From Paenibacillus sp. S150 (GTDB lineage: Bacteria; Bacillota; Bacilli; Paenibacillales; Paenibacillaceae), in NCBI RefSeq assembly GCF_019352175.1, contig NZ_JACBYI010000007.1, positions 62,001 to 126,000 of the forward strand: a stretch of 64,000 nt of DNA. The letters are read 5' to 3'. The position numbers were made by a program, and so were the translations under genes. The notes beneath the pieces were generated by a model that made no database searches, was not told the DNA's origin, and saw only the letters and a program-made list of their open reading frames with translations. This document shows positions 7,806 through 17,157 of this stretch, piece by piece (within the stretch, counting starts at the first letter, position 1; each line of letters begins with the position of its first letter).

Positions 7806-9272
7806 TTACTTTTTCGACGCCGCCGCCTGAATTTCCTTCTGAACCTCGGCAATTCCCTTGTTAAGCTGATTGTCGTTGACAGGGTCCTGAATGATTTTGA
7901 TCAGCGCCAGCTCCAGCGCCTCGGCAGTCTTGGCGTCAATAATGCCGGTCGCCTGCAGCCTGGACGCGCTCTGGAATTTCTTAACCGCATCCTTCGTCGC
8001 GGCATCAAAGTATCCGTCCTTGCGGCCCGGCTTATAGCCCAGACCGTCCAGCATTGTCTGCGCGCTTTTGACATCCGTGCTGTTCATGTTGTATTGCAGG
8101 GTTGCACTTTTGTTAATCGGCGCCACCGAGAAGTAATCCGGCTGGGCTACCGCTATATCCGGCTTAATGCCCTTGCCGTGGATCCAAGTGCCGTTTGGCG
8201 TCAGCCATTTGGCAATGGTGATCTTCAGCAGGCTGCCGTCCCCAAGCTGCTTGTCGAAGCTCGTCTGAACGGTACCTTTGCCGAAGGAGCTTTCTCCGAC
8301 CAGCTTGGCTCCTGCGGATTGCTGCAGGGCTCCGGCCAGAATCTCCGAGGCGCTGGCGCTGCCTTTGTTCATCAGCACAACGACCGGATAATCTTTGCTT
8401 GAGCCTTTGGAGGTGCTGACTTCAGGCTTTTTATCTTTTTCCTCCACCTGAACAATGACCTTGCCCGATGGAACGAACTGTTCCGCCATCTCAATCACCA
8501 CCGGCAGTACACCGCCCGGATCGTTGCGGACATCAATGACAAGTCCCTTCATCCCCTGCTTCTCCAGCTTGCCAAGCTCTTCCTTAAACCGCTCGGCGGT
8601 ATTCATTGAGAACTGGGTGACTTCAATAACGCCCACGCCATCCTTCTCAAGCCTGGCGTAGACGGTTTCCAGCTTCACATCATCACGTGTAAGCACAAAT
8701 TCCAGCGGCTCCGCAGCTCCGGTACGCTGAATCTTCAGCGTGGCCTTGCTTCCTTTGGGTCCGCGAATCTTGGCTACTGCAGCATTCAGCTCCATGCCTT
8801 CGAGCGTTTCTCCATTCACCGACAGAATTACATCCTTGGCCTGGATACCGGCTTTCTCGGCGGGTGAGCCTTTAATCGGGGAGACCACGACGACCTTGCC
8901 GTTATCCGAGGAGACCTCCGCTCCGATTCCCGAGAAGGAGCCTTCGATGCTCTCTTCAAACTTCTCCGCTGTTTCCTTGCCCATATAATTCGAATAAGGG
9001 TCGCCCAGTGCCTCCATCATACCGTTGACGGCACCGTCGATCAGCTTGGTCCGGTCTACCTTTTCGTAATAGTAGCCCTCTATCAGACTCAGCGCGGTAC
9101 CGAGCTTCTGCGACTCCTTCTCCTGCAGGCCGCCGGCCGCCACGACTGCCGCCGCTCCCTCACCCGCAGCTTGTCCGAATATACTCGCATAGCCGGTGAC
9201 GCCCAAGGTCAGCAGGCTGCCGCACAGCAAGGCGGCGACAATCATAAACGCCGCTGTGCTTTTTTTCAACAT
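7806..9272 (-). CDS. ctpB: Carboxy-terminal processing protease (S41 family)
   Basis: Secreted or membrane-anchored serine protease of 488 residues. Order: N-terminal signal anchor (about 7-28), a PDZ domain (GIGAEVSS to VNGETLEG), the S41 catalytic domain with the nucleophile Ser in GSASASEIL and the Lys/Gln pair in GESSFGKGTVQTS, then a peptidoglycan-binding type 1 module near residues 400-450 (LDGLGYKPGRKDGYF, KKFQ). Bacillus CtpB trims SpoIVFA during sporulation; CtpA-type relatives act at the envelope. The start at 9272 (MLKKSTAAF) has GGGAG before it and opens a clean signal anchor; a longer in-frame reading to 9332 lacks both. It lies downstream of ftsEX and the M23 peptidase gene. Confidence 0.85.
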   Translation of the reverse strand: MLKKSTAAFMIVAALLCGSLLTLGVTGYASIFGQAAGEGAAAVVAAGGLQEKESQKLGTALSLIEGYYYEKVDRTKLIDGAVNGMMEALGDPYSNYMGKETAEKFEESIEGSFSGIGAEVSSDNGKVVVVSPIKGSPAEKAGIQAKDVILSVNGETLEGMELNAAVAKIRGPKGSKATLKIQRTGAAEPLEFVLTRDDVKLETVYARLEKDGVGVIEVTQFSMNTAERFKEELGKLEKQGMKGLVIDVRNDPGGVLPVVIEMAEQFVPSGKVIVQVEEKDKKPEVSTSKGSSKDYPVVVLMNKGSASASEILAGALQQSAGAKLVGESSFGKGTVQTSFDKQLGDGSLLKITIAKWLTPNGTWIHGKGIKPDIAVAQPDYFSVAPINKSATLQYNMNSTDVKSAQTMLDGLGYKPGRKDGYFDAATKDAVKKFQSASRLQATGIIDAKTAEALELALIKIIQDPVNDNQLNKGIAEVQKEIQAAASKK

Positions 9273-9392
9273 GATGCTCCCACCGTCCCTTCTTGTCCAT
9301 CTCATGAAGCCTGGAGTCTGCCCGTTCCACAAAGAACGGTATCTCTTCCAGTATATGCCGCAAACCAGATTAATATTTATGAATCAATAAAA

Positions 9393-10700
9393 TCAAAGAT
9401 AAGGCATCGGATCGACCGTTTTGCCGTCGATCCGCACCTCGAAGTGCAGATGCGGGCCGGTGACACGGCCTGTGGCTCCCGATTCAGCAATGGTCTGGCC
9501 GCGTGACACCCGGTCGCCCACCTGAACCCTGATGCCGCCTTCGCGGATGTGTCCATAGAGCGTCCACACTCCGCCGCCATGGTCGATTACCACAGCATAT
9601 CCATAGCCGCTCCACCATTCAGCCACAATGACTGTACCGGCTTCAGCAGCATGAATGCTCGTTCCTTGCGGAACAGCAAAATCCGCCCCGGTATGCATTT
9701 TGCCAGTCTCACCTGTTACGGGATGCGTCCGCACCCCGTAAGGAGAAGAGATCCGCGCCGATCCCACCGGAAGCAGGAACGGTCCGTTCCCTCCGGCATA
9801 TTCGGCGGAGCTGCCGCTGCTGACTGAGCTCAAGCTGCTGCTGGAGGCCCGGGCCTTGGCCGCCGCGGCGGCCGCTGCCGCTCTGCGATCCGCTTCGGCC
9901 TTGGCTGCCGCCGCTTTGCGAGCGGCTTCCTCGGCTTTGATCTGGTCCTTCTGATTCTCCAGCGCCGAACGCTCGCTGGCAAGCTTCACCAGCTTGGCAT
10001 CCTGCTCTTCCGTGAGGCCGTCGGTCTCCTGAATCTCCTTGTCATAGTAAGCAATAAGCTCCTGCTTCTCCGCCTCCTTCTCCTTCAGCACACTGCGCTG
10101 GGATTCCAGATCCGTATAGAGCTGCTTGGCCTGGGCGTATTGCCCTTCCAGCTCCTGCTTCTTGGCAATGATGGTCTGCTTGTCCAGCTTGTGCTGCACC
10201 AGCAGGTCCTGGTCCTGATCCACAATCATCTTGAGCGAGTCCGCCCGGTCCAGGAAATCGGAAAAGCTTGTCGATGAGAGCAGCACATCCAAATAGGAAA
10301 CGGCACCATCGGTATACATCAGGCGGATCCGGGATTCCAGCAGCTTCTCGCGGGAAGCCACACGTGCCTCCGCCTCATCCAGCTCGGTCGCTGTAACGTT
10401 CAGAGATTCCTCTGTGCTGGCGATCTTGCCGGAGATTACCGTCATTTCGCCCTTCACCTGATCAATTTGCTCCAGAACATACTGGAGATTAAGATTCGTT
10501 TTATTCAAATAATGCTTGGCTTCCTGATTGCGTGAAGCGGCCTTTTCCTGCGCGGCCTTGGCTTCCTGCACCTCTTGCTGCAGCTGCTTCAGCTGCTTGT
10601 CGATTTCTTCGAGCGTAGTTTTTTTGGCATATCCGTCAGAGGGCTGGAATAGTGTGGCAGCCAGCAACACAGCGGCCAATCCTGCGGCAATCTTCTTCAA
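9393..10700 (-). CDS. EnvC/PcsB-like murein hydrolase, coiled coil plus M23 peptidase
   Basis: Exported protein of 435 residues. A signal peptide (about 1-25, ending DGYAKK) is followed by a long coiled coil (about 28-265, alanine-rich at its end) and a C-terminal M23 peptidase domain (about 305-435). The zinc ligands are present (HTGADF and PHLHFEV), so the domain is probably catalytically competent, unlike degenerate E. coli EnvC. The gene lies directly downstream of ftsX, the arrangement expected for a hydrolase switched by FtsEX. The start is TTG behind GGGGAG. It may hydrolyse peptide cross-links during septation or elongation; the exact bond is not known from sequence. Confidence 0.8.
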   Translation of the reverse strand: MKKIAAGLAAVLLAATLFQPSDGYAKKTTLEEIDKQLKQLQQEVQEAKAAQEKAASRNQEAKHYLNKTNLNLQYVLEQIDQVKGEMTVISGKIASTEESLNVTATELDEAEARVASREKLLESRIRLMYTDGAVSYLDVLLSSTSFSDFLDRADSLKMIVDQDQDLLVQHKLDKQTIIAKKQELEGQYAQAKQLYTDLESQRSVLKEKEAEKQELIAYYDKEIQETDGLTEEQDAKLVKLASERSALENQKDQIKAEEAARKAAAAKAEADRRAAAAAAAAKARASSSSLSSVSSGSSAEYAGGNGPFLLPVGSARISSPYGVRTHPVTGETGKMHTGADFAVPQGTSIHAAEAGTVIVAEWWSGYGYAVVIDHGGGVWTLYGHIREGGIRVQVGDRVSRGQTIAESGATGRVTGPHLHFEVRIDGKTVDPMPYL

Positions 10701-10757
10701 CTCGCACTCCCCGTCCTTTGTCTTATATGATGGTCATCTTGCACCCGCATAAATGGA

Positions 10758-11678
10758 TTATACTTTCAAGAACTTGCGGATCGATACGGTACTGCCCCAT
10801 ACACCAATCAGCACGCCCAGGCCAACAAGCAGCCCGCAGAGCAGAAGCCAGATATCCCCAAAGGGAATCAGCTGCAGCCCCAGCATCGGGTCTCCCTGCA
10901 CGGAAGATACCAGGCTGCTGTAGCCCACATAAAGCGCACCCGAGGTGACCAGCGAGCCGATCAGGCCAATCAGTGCTCCTTCAACAAAGAAAGGCCAGCG
11001 GATAAAATAATTCGTCGCACCCACCAGCTTCATAATGCCGATCTCCTTGCGGCGGGCAAGAATCGTAACCCGGATCGTATTGGAGATCAGGAACATTGAC
11101 ATCAGTGCCAGACCCGCTACAAAAATAAATCCAATGTTCCTTACAGCCTTCGTCACCTTAAAAAGCGTTTCCACCGAGCCTTTGCCGTAGTTCACTTTGT
11201 AAATCGGCTGCTCTTCATGGGTTTGGTTCAGTGCTTCTATCTTCTCCGCCACGAAGGGAACCGTTGTCGGCTCGATCACTTCCACGAGCAGCTTGTCCGG
11301 CAGCGGGTTGTTATCTTCATCAAAGCCTTCCAGTAGCTCGGCGGCATCCGGCCCCATATCCTCGCGGAATTCCTTCAGCCCCTGCTCCTTGGAGACGAAT
11401 TCCACCTTGCTGACCTCCGGCATGCTGCCGATTTCATTCTCCAGCGTTTCACGCATTCTTTGGTCGGTATTCAGCGTCAGATGCACATTGATCTGCACCT
11501 GGCTGTCCGCTTTGTCGGCTACCGCGTTCACATTAAGCACAAGCAATATAAAGACACCAAGCACGAATAGGGAGACGACAATGGAGGTGATGGAAGCCAC
11601 CGACATCCAGCCGTTGCGGAATACGTTTTTGAAGCCTTCCCGCACATGCCGCAAGAAGGTTTTAAAACTCATAGCCAT
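10758..11678 (-). CDS. ftsX: Cell division protein FtsX
   Basis: Permease-like partner of FtsE, 306 residues (304 if the better-spaced ATG at 11672 is used, eight bases from AGGGGA). One membrane helix (about 24-46), an extracytoplasmic domain (about 50-175) and three C-terminal helices with the FtsX signature RREIGIMKLVGATNYFIRWPF. FtsEX transmits ATP hydrolysis across the membrane to a wall hydrolase; the outside loop presumably contacts the coiled coil of the product at 9393-10700. It overlaps the end of ftsE by 11-17 bases, so the two are coupled. Confidence 0.93.
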   Translation of the reverse strand: MAMSFKTFLRHVREGFKNVFRNGWMSVASITSIVVSLFVLGVFILLVLNVNAVADKADSQVQINVHLTLNTDQRMRETLENEIGSMPEVSKVEFVSKEQGLKEFREDMGPDAAELLEGFDEDNNPLPDKLLVEVIEPTTVPFVAEKIEALNQTHEEQPIYKVNYGKGSVETLFKVTKAVRNIGFIFVAGLALMSMFLISNTIRVTILARRKEIGIMKLVGATNYFIRWPFFVEGALIGLIGSLVTSGALYVGYSSLVSSVQGDPMLGLQLIPFGDIWLLLCGLLVGLGVLIGVWGSTVSIRKFLKV

Positions 11679-12372
11679 ATTCCCCTCTCACTTGGTCTCT
11701 GACAATACTTCCGTTTTCAATGGCCAGTACCCGCTTGCGCATTTTGTTGACGATATCCCTGTTGTGTGTAGCCATGACAATGGTTGTCCCGCGAAAATTG
11801 ATTTCGTCGAGCAGCTGCATAATTCCCCATGAGGTCTCGGGGTCCAGATTGCCGGTAGGCTCGTCCGCAATAATGACGGAAGGATTGTTGACAATCGCCC
11901 GGGCGATTGCAATCCGCTGCTGCTCCCCGCCTGACAGCTGCGAGGGCTCACGGTTCGCTTTGCTGCGCAGGCCGACCAATTCGAGCACTTCAGGAACACG
12001 CTTCCTGATAATCTTTTTCGGAGCCTCAATAACCTCCATCGCAAATGCTACATTCTCATAGGCCGTCATCCTCGGCAGCAGGCGGAAATCCTGAAATACC
12101 ACGCCGATATTGCGGCGGACATAAGGAATTTTGCGCGGCTTCAGCTTGCCTATATTGAACCCGCCCACTGAAATTTGTCCTTTGGTCGGTGTTTCTTCTC
12201 TATAGATTAATTTCATGAACGTTGATTTACCTGCCCCGGATGGTCCGACGACATAGACAAACTCATTGCGGTCGATTTTGACGGATACGCCTTGAAGCGC
12301 ATGGGTCCCGTTGGAATAGGTCTTCCAGACATCCTGCATTTCGATCAATTCATCACTTCCCGATTCTGACAT
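11662..12372 (-). CDS. ftsE: Cell division ATP-binding protein FtsE
   Basis: Cytoplasmic ATPase of 236 residues. Walker [11 protein letters not shown] loop VFQDFRLLP, signature [15 protein letters not shown] and Walker [14 protein letters not shown] are all intact, and [11 protein letters not shown] is typical of FtsE. It begins about 11 residues before the usual MIEM-like start of homologues and no strong ribosome-binding site precedes the ATG at 12372, so a shorter form starting within the first dozen codons is possible. First gene of ftsE-ftsX-hydrolase-ctpB. Confidence 0.93.
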   Translation of the reverse strand: MSESGSDELIEMQDVWKTYSNGTHALQGVSVKIDRNEFVYVVGPSGAGKSTFMKLIYREETPTKGQISVGGFNIGKLKPRKIPYVRRNIGVVFQDFRLLPRMTAYENVAFAMEVIEAPKKIIRKRVPEVLELVGLRSKANREPSQLSGGEQQRIAIARAIVNNPSVIIADEPTGNLDPETSWGIMQLLDEINFRGTTIVMATHNRDIVNKMRKRVLAIENGSIVRDQVRGEYGYEF

Positions 12373-12429
12373 ATTCCGCAGTAAACCGCGGAAGCTTCCA
12401 TAAACTGCATGAATACCGCAAGTGTATCT

Positions 12430-12438
12430 ATTGTAACA
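12430..12438 (-). promoter_or_regulatory. Probable extended -10 promoter of ftsEX
   Basis: TGT-TACAAT on the minus strand, about 60 bases before ftsE. It has the TGn extension, but the -35 region is weak. Confidence 0.45.
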
Positions 12439-12662
12439 AATCCGTAACTGCTTGAGTACCCGAAAGTTTTACCGATATCGCACATATACATAAAAAGCTT
12501 CGATAATTGCCCATAAAAGAATCCCCGGCACCGCTGAAACCAGTGCGCCCGTTCTCCGCCGGTTCTATCTATTATATCGGCTGGCGAAGCCGTTCATTAA
12601 GCTTGGCCCCCTGGCCTGCGCCACCCCAGCGCAAATTCCGCCCAGGCAGAAGGAGATTATCC

Positions 12663-14087
12663 ATGAAAAAAATTCACGCCGCCCTGATTGCGGTGATTGG
12701 CCTGATCCTAGCCGGCTCGCTTGCAGCCGGAGGGCTTCATTTATATGGCACTCAGCACACCTTGCCGGCAAAGACCTTTGTGGCCGGCTGGGATGTCGGG
12801 GGCATAGAGATTTCCGAGGTCCGCACCGGACTAGCTTCCAGGCTGAAAGCGCTGGAAGCAGTCCCCCTGGTGCTCAAGGCGGAAACCAACACCGAGCTGA
12901 CGGTCACGCTGCAGCAGGCAGGAATGTCGTATGACGCGGAGGAATTTCTCCAGGGGCTGAGCACGCTGACGGAAGGAAGCCTGCTTGAACGGGTCCGCGC
13001 CCGCCGGAGCTTTCCCCGCACCTGGGAGCTCGGGGTTCATCTGGACCTTGCACAGCTGCGGAAAAGCCTGAGTCCGGCCTGGGAAAAAGAAACCTTCGGC
13101 GATCCTGTAGATGCCGTGCGGCGCATCACCGCTGATGACCGCGTGGAATACACGCCCGAGAAAACCTCCTATGAGGTGGATTGGCGCGCGCTGGAGCTTA
13201 CCCTGCGGGCGGCTGTACCGATGTCGCTCAGCAGTGCGGACAGCCTTGAGGGCAAGAGGATTGTCCTTGAGGTTCCGCTCAGCATCAAACAGCCGGATGT
13301 GACTCTGAAGGCGCTGAAGGAGCAGGGCGTTGAGCGCAAAATCTCGCAGTTCAGCACCTCTCTCGGCGCAAGCGGACCCGGACGCACCTTCAACGTTGCC
13401 GCCGCCGCAGAGGCCGTTAATGGCACCATGCTGCCGCCGGGCGCCGTCTTTGATTACGGCAAGGCCATTCAAAAAGCCCAGGCGGACACCGGCTTCCGCG
13501 AAGCGCCGGTCATCGTTAACGGCAAGCTGCAGCCCGGTACGGGCGGAGGCATCTGCCAGGTATCCAGCACCCTGTACAACGCCGCACTGCGCTCGGGCCT
13601 GGAGATTGTGGAGCGGCGCAATCATTCCCTGCCGGTCAGCTATCTGCCCAAAGGGCAGGATGCCACCTTCTCCGAGGGCAATATCAATTTCCGTTTCCGC
13701 AACAATACCGGCAAATACCTGATTATCCATGCCGCTGTCCAGGGCAGAACCTTAACCGTGAAGCTGTTCGGCACATTCCCGAAGAACGTAACCTTCCTCG
13801 TCCAATCCCGGACGGTGGAGGTGCTTGCGCCCACCGACAAGTACGTGAGCGACCCTTCGCTCCCGAACGGCGGCACCCGGGTTATCCAGAACGGGAAAAC
13901 CGGCTATGTGGTTGAAACCCACATCACCCGGCTGGTTGACGGCAAAGCCGTGGAGAAGAAGCTGCTCTCCCGCGACACCTACTACGCGCAGAAACGCATC
14001 ATTGCCATCAACCGGGGCGGCATGGGCAAATCCACTTCACCTGACCCACGCAAAACACCGGTGGTGGAGGATGGCGTACGCGGCTGA
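12663..14087 (+). CDS. VanW family protein with G5 domain
   Basis: Exported or membrane-anchored protein of 474 residues. A signal anchor (about 7-27) precedes a peptidoglycan-binding type 4 region (about 40-240), the VanW domain (about 270-390, with GTGGGICQVSSTLYNAAL and RNHSLPVSYLPKGQDATF), and a C-terminal G5 domain (about 390-455). This is the Bacillus YoaR architecture. VanW is named from vancomycin-resistance clusters, but its biochemical role is unknown; a wall-binding function is inferred from the domains. The start was set at MKKIHAAL because AAGGAG is seven bases before it; the open frame continues 52 codons upstream without signal or ribosome-binding site. Confidence 0.85.
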   Translation: MKKIHAALIAVIGLILAGSLAAGGLHLYGTQHTLPAKTFVAGWDVGGIEISEVRTGLASRLKALEAVPLVLKAETNTELTVTLQQAGMSYDAEEFLQGLSTLTEGSLLERVRARRSFPRTWELGVHLDLAQLRKSLSPAWEKETFGDPVDAVRRITADDRVEYTPEKTSYEVDWRALELTLRAAVPMSLSSADSLEGKRIVLEVPLSIKQPDVTLKALKEQGVERKISQFSTSLGASGPGRTFNVAAAAEAVNGTMLPPGAVFDYGKAIQKAQADTGFREAPVIVNGKLQPGTGGGICQVSSTLYNAALRSGLEIVERRNHSLPVSYLPKGQDATFSEGNINFRFRNNTGKYLIIHAAVQGRTLTVKLFGTFPKNVTFLVQSRTVEVLAPTDKYVSDPSLPNGGTRVIQNGKTGYVVETHITRLVDGKAVEKKLLSRDTYYAQKRIIAINRGGMGKSTSPDPRKTPVVEDGVRG

Positions 14088-14314
14088 TTTTGTCGGAATG
14101 AAGCAGTTAACACCGCTTCCAGGACATACGGCAACCTTAAGCCTGCTTCAAGTGACGGCCAGGACATTCATTGTCCGGCCGTCTTTTGGATATAATTTAA
14201 CTGGTGCAGAAGTTTCCGCTCCCGCTTTACATTGCGCTAACCATTGCAGCCATTGCAGTTTACGATTGAGCATTACCATTGAAGATAGAACAGCATCAGA
14301 AAGGATGAACTGCT

Positions 14315-14713
14315 ATGAGCACAATTGCTGCCAATGAATATTCCGCTATGGTCCGCATCGCCCCATCCGTCCCCGCCTCTTATACCTGCCGCGAAACCCT
14401 CCGTGTGATGTTCCAGCACCCGGAAGCCAAATGCATCGTTGTCTGCAATACAGACAACGAGCCGGTTGGACTGCTGATGTGCGAACGCTTTTTCCTCAAG
14501 GTTACCGGACGCATGGGCATGGATCACTTCTACCGTGAATCAGTCACCAAGCTGATGAACCGCAAGCCGCTGATTGCCGACATCTCTGCCCCGCCGGAAT
14601 CTGTAGCCTTGAAAGCCTCGCAACGCCCGGAAATGATGAAGAATGACTGCATTATTGTGACTGAAAACGGAACATTTGCCGGGGTTGTCTATGCTTCAGA
14701 TTTGATTCATTAA
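14315..14713 (+). CDS. Small CBS-domain-like protein
   Basis: A 132-residue soluble protein. The pattern IVVCNTDNEPVGLLMCERFF near residue 42 and CIIVTENGTFAGVVYASDLI at the C-terminus repeats the core of a CBS motif twice, about 70 residues apart, as in a single CBS pair. CBS pairs bind adenine nucleotides or c-di-AMP and usually regulate a partner. No partner domain is fused and no neighbour is obviously coupled, so its role is unknown. The ATG follows GAAAGGA. It is convergent with the pilus operon. Confidence 0.6.
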   Translation: MSTIAANEYSAMVRIAPSVPASYTCRETLRVMFQHPEAKCIVVCNTDNEPVGLLMCERFFLKVTGRMGMDHFYRESVTKLMNRKPLIADISAPPESVALKASQRPEMMKNDCIIVTENGTFAGVVYASDLIH

Positions 14714-14835
14714 TGTAAGGCAGAAGCTGATGCAGTACCTGTCTCTACGGTTAATCCTCCCCTGTTATTTTGCGTTTTCCACTCTGTATCTTTTTTCAAA
14801 TTTCTTACTCCCTAATATAACTAGCGATTTCACAG

Positions 14836-14876
14836 TAAAAAAAACTTCGCTTCCCCCTCCAAGCGGGACACGAAGT
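14836..14876 (-). terminator. Terminator of the pilus assembly operon
   Basis: On the minus strand, ACTTCG and CGAAGT arms enclose an imperfect hairpin and are followed by eight T. It is located 31 bases after the pilO stop. Confidence 0.75.
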
Positions 14877-14906
14877 CAATATCGTCGATATTCATGACAG
14901 GTGATC

Positions 14907-15527
14907 TTATTGCTGCCCTATTTGTGCAGCCTCTGTCTGCTGTATATCTTCATAAAAGGCTGTGAAGGATACTGTGGCTGTCAGGACGCTGCCAGGCTTT
15001 TGCGGAGTCCGCAGCTCATAAGGCTGCTGGAAGTTAAAACTATCAATGCTGATAATGCGCGGCAGCTCATTCAACTGTTTAAGCCACTCGTGAATTTCTG
15101 CGTAGTAGCCTTCAACGGTGGCTGTCATTTTAACCTCTTTCAGACCCGCAAGCAAAGCTGGCTTAATACCTGTCCAGGCTGCAATATTGCTTGCATCGGC
15201 CAGCGAGAAGCTGATGTCCCTTACGCTGGCATAGGTGCTCTTGCTGATCCGCTGCAGGTCGAGAATCAGCCCCTCTGTATCATCTCCCTGCGTGATTGCA
15301 GCCATCGCCTGTTCCTGATCCTGAGATACTGTGCCTGCTCCCGAAAGCTCGCTAATTTTGTTCTCAAGCAGCGCTTGCTCCTGCTGAAGCTGTGACAATT
15401 CGACATTTCGGGAATTCAGATCACTATTGGCCGGATGTATAGCCAACATATAAAAAGCAAACAAAATTAAAAACATCAACAGCAAACCGAGAACGATGGA
15501 GGAGCGGTATTTATTAATTTGTTCCAC
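14907..15527 (-). CDS. pilO: PilO-like type IV pilus alignment protein
   Basis: Bitopic membrane protein of 206 residues: a short cytoplasmic N-terminus, one membrane helix (about 11-32), a coiled coil (about 40-75) and a ferredoxin-like outside domain. This is the PilO fold and it is in the right place after pilN. PilO pairs with PilN to connect cytoplasmic PilM to the pilus machine. The start was set at GTG 15527, preceded by GGGGGAGAGGGAAGCA inside the end of the pilMN gene (14-base overlap); the ATG 12 codons upstream would run through that site. Sequence identity to PilO is low, so the call rests on layout and context. Confidence 0.7.
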   Translation of the reverse strand: MEQINKYRSSIVLGLLLMFLILFAFYMLAIHPANSDLNSRNVELSQLQQEQALLENKISELSGAGTVSQDQEQAMAAITQGDDTEGLILDLQRISKSTYASVRDISFSLADASNIAAWTGIKPALLAGLKEVKMTATVEGYYAEIHEWLKQLNELPRIISIDSFNFQQPYELRTPQKPGSVLTATVSFTAFYEDIQQTEAAQIGQQ

Positions 15528-17142
15528 TGCTTCCCTCTCCCCCTTCCGCAAAGGCCTGCACATCTGCTGACGTTTGCCGCGGTTTAGGCTTCATATCTAC
15601 CGTATAATTAGCCGTATATTGCAATATGGCCGTAGAAATACCTGCGGCAGCCAATGATGCGGAATTGGCGGCACCTTGGGACAGCTTCAGGATCGAGGCC
15701 TCCGTCGCAAAGGACATCTGGCGCAGTGCCGCCAAATAAGCAGAGCTATGCTCCATCGCTGTAAAGTTCAGTGTCAGTATCAAATTGCCTTGGAATGTAT
15801 AATTAATTTCCCGGATCACCCCGCCGTAAGGAAGTTTTGCTTCCAGCTCATCCAGAATGGCAGCCGCATCGGCACGCTTGGCTGTTATAGCTTCGAGAAC
15901 AGCCGCCCGGTCAACACTATCTGATCCAGAGTTCACGTTCAAGCTGCTTAATTCCAACTGAAGCGTTATATTCCGATCCTGAACCTTCTGAATTTGCTGT
16001 GTCCGGTCACTAAGCTCCCCATGGACAGAGGTATATAATATCCCTGTACCGGTAATCCCCAATATCCAGACAGCTGTCAACATAATAGCTATATACGGAA
16101 ACATAATTGTCTCGCGGTCCTCGCGCGGCAGCAGATTGATGTTGCGGATTTTGTGATCGCGCAATGCCGCCCCGGCCGCTACCCGGTAATCGTTCAGACT
16201 GAGGTCTGTCTTAGCCCCTTCCGCGAACTGGTCAACGGCGAGCGTGGCAATGGCCAGCTCCGGAAGAGCGGCTTGCAGCTCCTGTTGCAGCTGATTGCGC
16301 AACCCCGGGAAGCCGGTAATCAGCAGCTCTGTGATCCGGGTCGACCCGTCATGCAGACTGTACTGATAAAAGCTTAGCATGCGCGAAATTTCCGCCGTAA
16401 TCTCCAGCATCTGTTCGGAAGACAAATAATCCTGTGAGGCTGCAGCCACCTCGGCTTCTGCCAGTAAAGGCTGCTCCTTGCTCAGATTCGGCGGCAGCTC
16501 GTGCTCCAGGTCAACCAAATTAATTGTCCGCATGAATACCGGATTACCGCTGCGGAACATATAAATATCGAGTAGCGACTGTTCCAGATGGATCAGCATC
16601 GTCTCGTTGAACGCATGTCCATACCCGGCCACAATACTGCGCGCCAGTGCTGTTGCCGACACCTCTACACTTTTGACCCGAAGTCCGGCATCCTCTACCA
16701 CATCCACATAGTCTTGGATGACTTTGCGCGGTGCGGCAAAAATAATCAGTTGGCTCTCATTTTCATCCTGCCCGGCAATGACATAATCATATACCGGATT
16801 CTCAAACGGCAGATGCAGCCCGGTCTCGACCTCCAGCTTCACCAACTGGTCGATCTGCTTCTCAGCCGTGCTGGGAATGGCCATTTTACGGATGATCATC
16901 TGTGAAGGCGGGATCGACAGATTCACCGCACTCCCTCGTAATCCTTTATTTTTCACCCATTGTCTTAACCGGTCATAAAGCGCCTCACTGTCGGCAATCT
17001 GGTTCTCCACGATCATTCCCGGCAGCAGAGGCATGAATCTTTTTTTATGAACTTGTTTTGATTGAATGTTCTTGAAGCTGATATAGCGGATTCCAGTCTG
17101 CTCAATGGAGACACCGGCCGCTTTATGACCCATTCCAAACAT
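15514..17142 (-). CDS. pilM-pilN: Fused PilM-PilN pilus assembly protein
   Basis: A single 542-residue reading frame. Residues 1 to about 325 are a PilM actin-like ATPase fold (starts GHKAAGVSIEQTGIRY, with VNLSIPPSQMIIRKM and LVKLEVETGLHLPFENPVYDY). At about residue 335 a PilN begins with its conserved NINLLP motif, followed by a membrane helix (about 347-368), a coiled coil and an outside domain. In most systems pilM and pilN are separate genes and PilM binds the NLLP tail of PilN; here that contact is made in cis. No frameshift or stop is seen at the junction. AGGAGG precedes the ATG and overlaps the stop of the peptidase gene. Confidence 0.8.
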   Translation of the reverse strand: MFGMGHKAAGVSIEQTGIRYISFKNIQSKQVHKKRFMPLLPGMIVENQIADSEALYDRLRQWVKNKGLRGSAVNLSIPPSQMIIRKMAIPSTAEKQIDQLVKLEVETGLHLPFENPVYDYVIAGQDENESQLIIFAAPRKVIQDYVDVVEDAGLRVKSVEVSATALARSIVAGYGHAFNETMLIHLEQSLLDIYMFRSGNPVFMRTINLVDLEHELPPNLSKEQPLLAEAEVAAASQDYLSSEQMLEITAEISRMLSFYQYSLHDGSTRITELLITGFPGLRNQLQQELQAALPELAIATLAVDQFAEGAKTDLSLNDYRVAAGAALRDHKIRNINLLPREDRETIMFPYIAIMLTAVWILGITGTGILYTSVHGELSDRTQQIQKVQDRNITLQLELSSLNVNSGSDSVDRAAVLEAITAKRADAAAILDELEAKLPYGGVIREINYTFQGNLILTLNFTAMEHSSAYLAALRQMSFATEASILKLSQGAANSASLAAAGISTAILQYTANYTVDMKPKPRQTSADVQAFAEGGEGSSGTN

Positions 17143-17157
17143 GCTATAAAGTTCCTC

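Noticed and set aside
13906-14337. Open frame overlapping the end of the VanW gene
   Set aside because: Out of frame with the G5 domain and without ribosome-binding site or motif.
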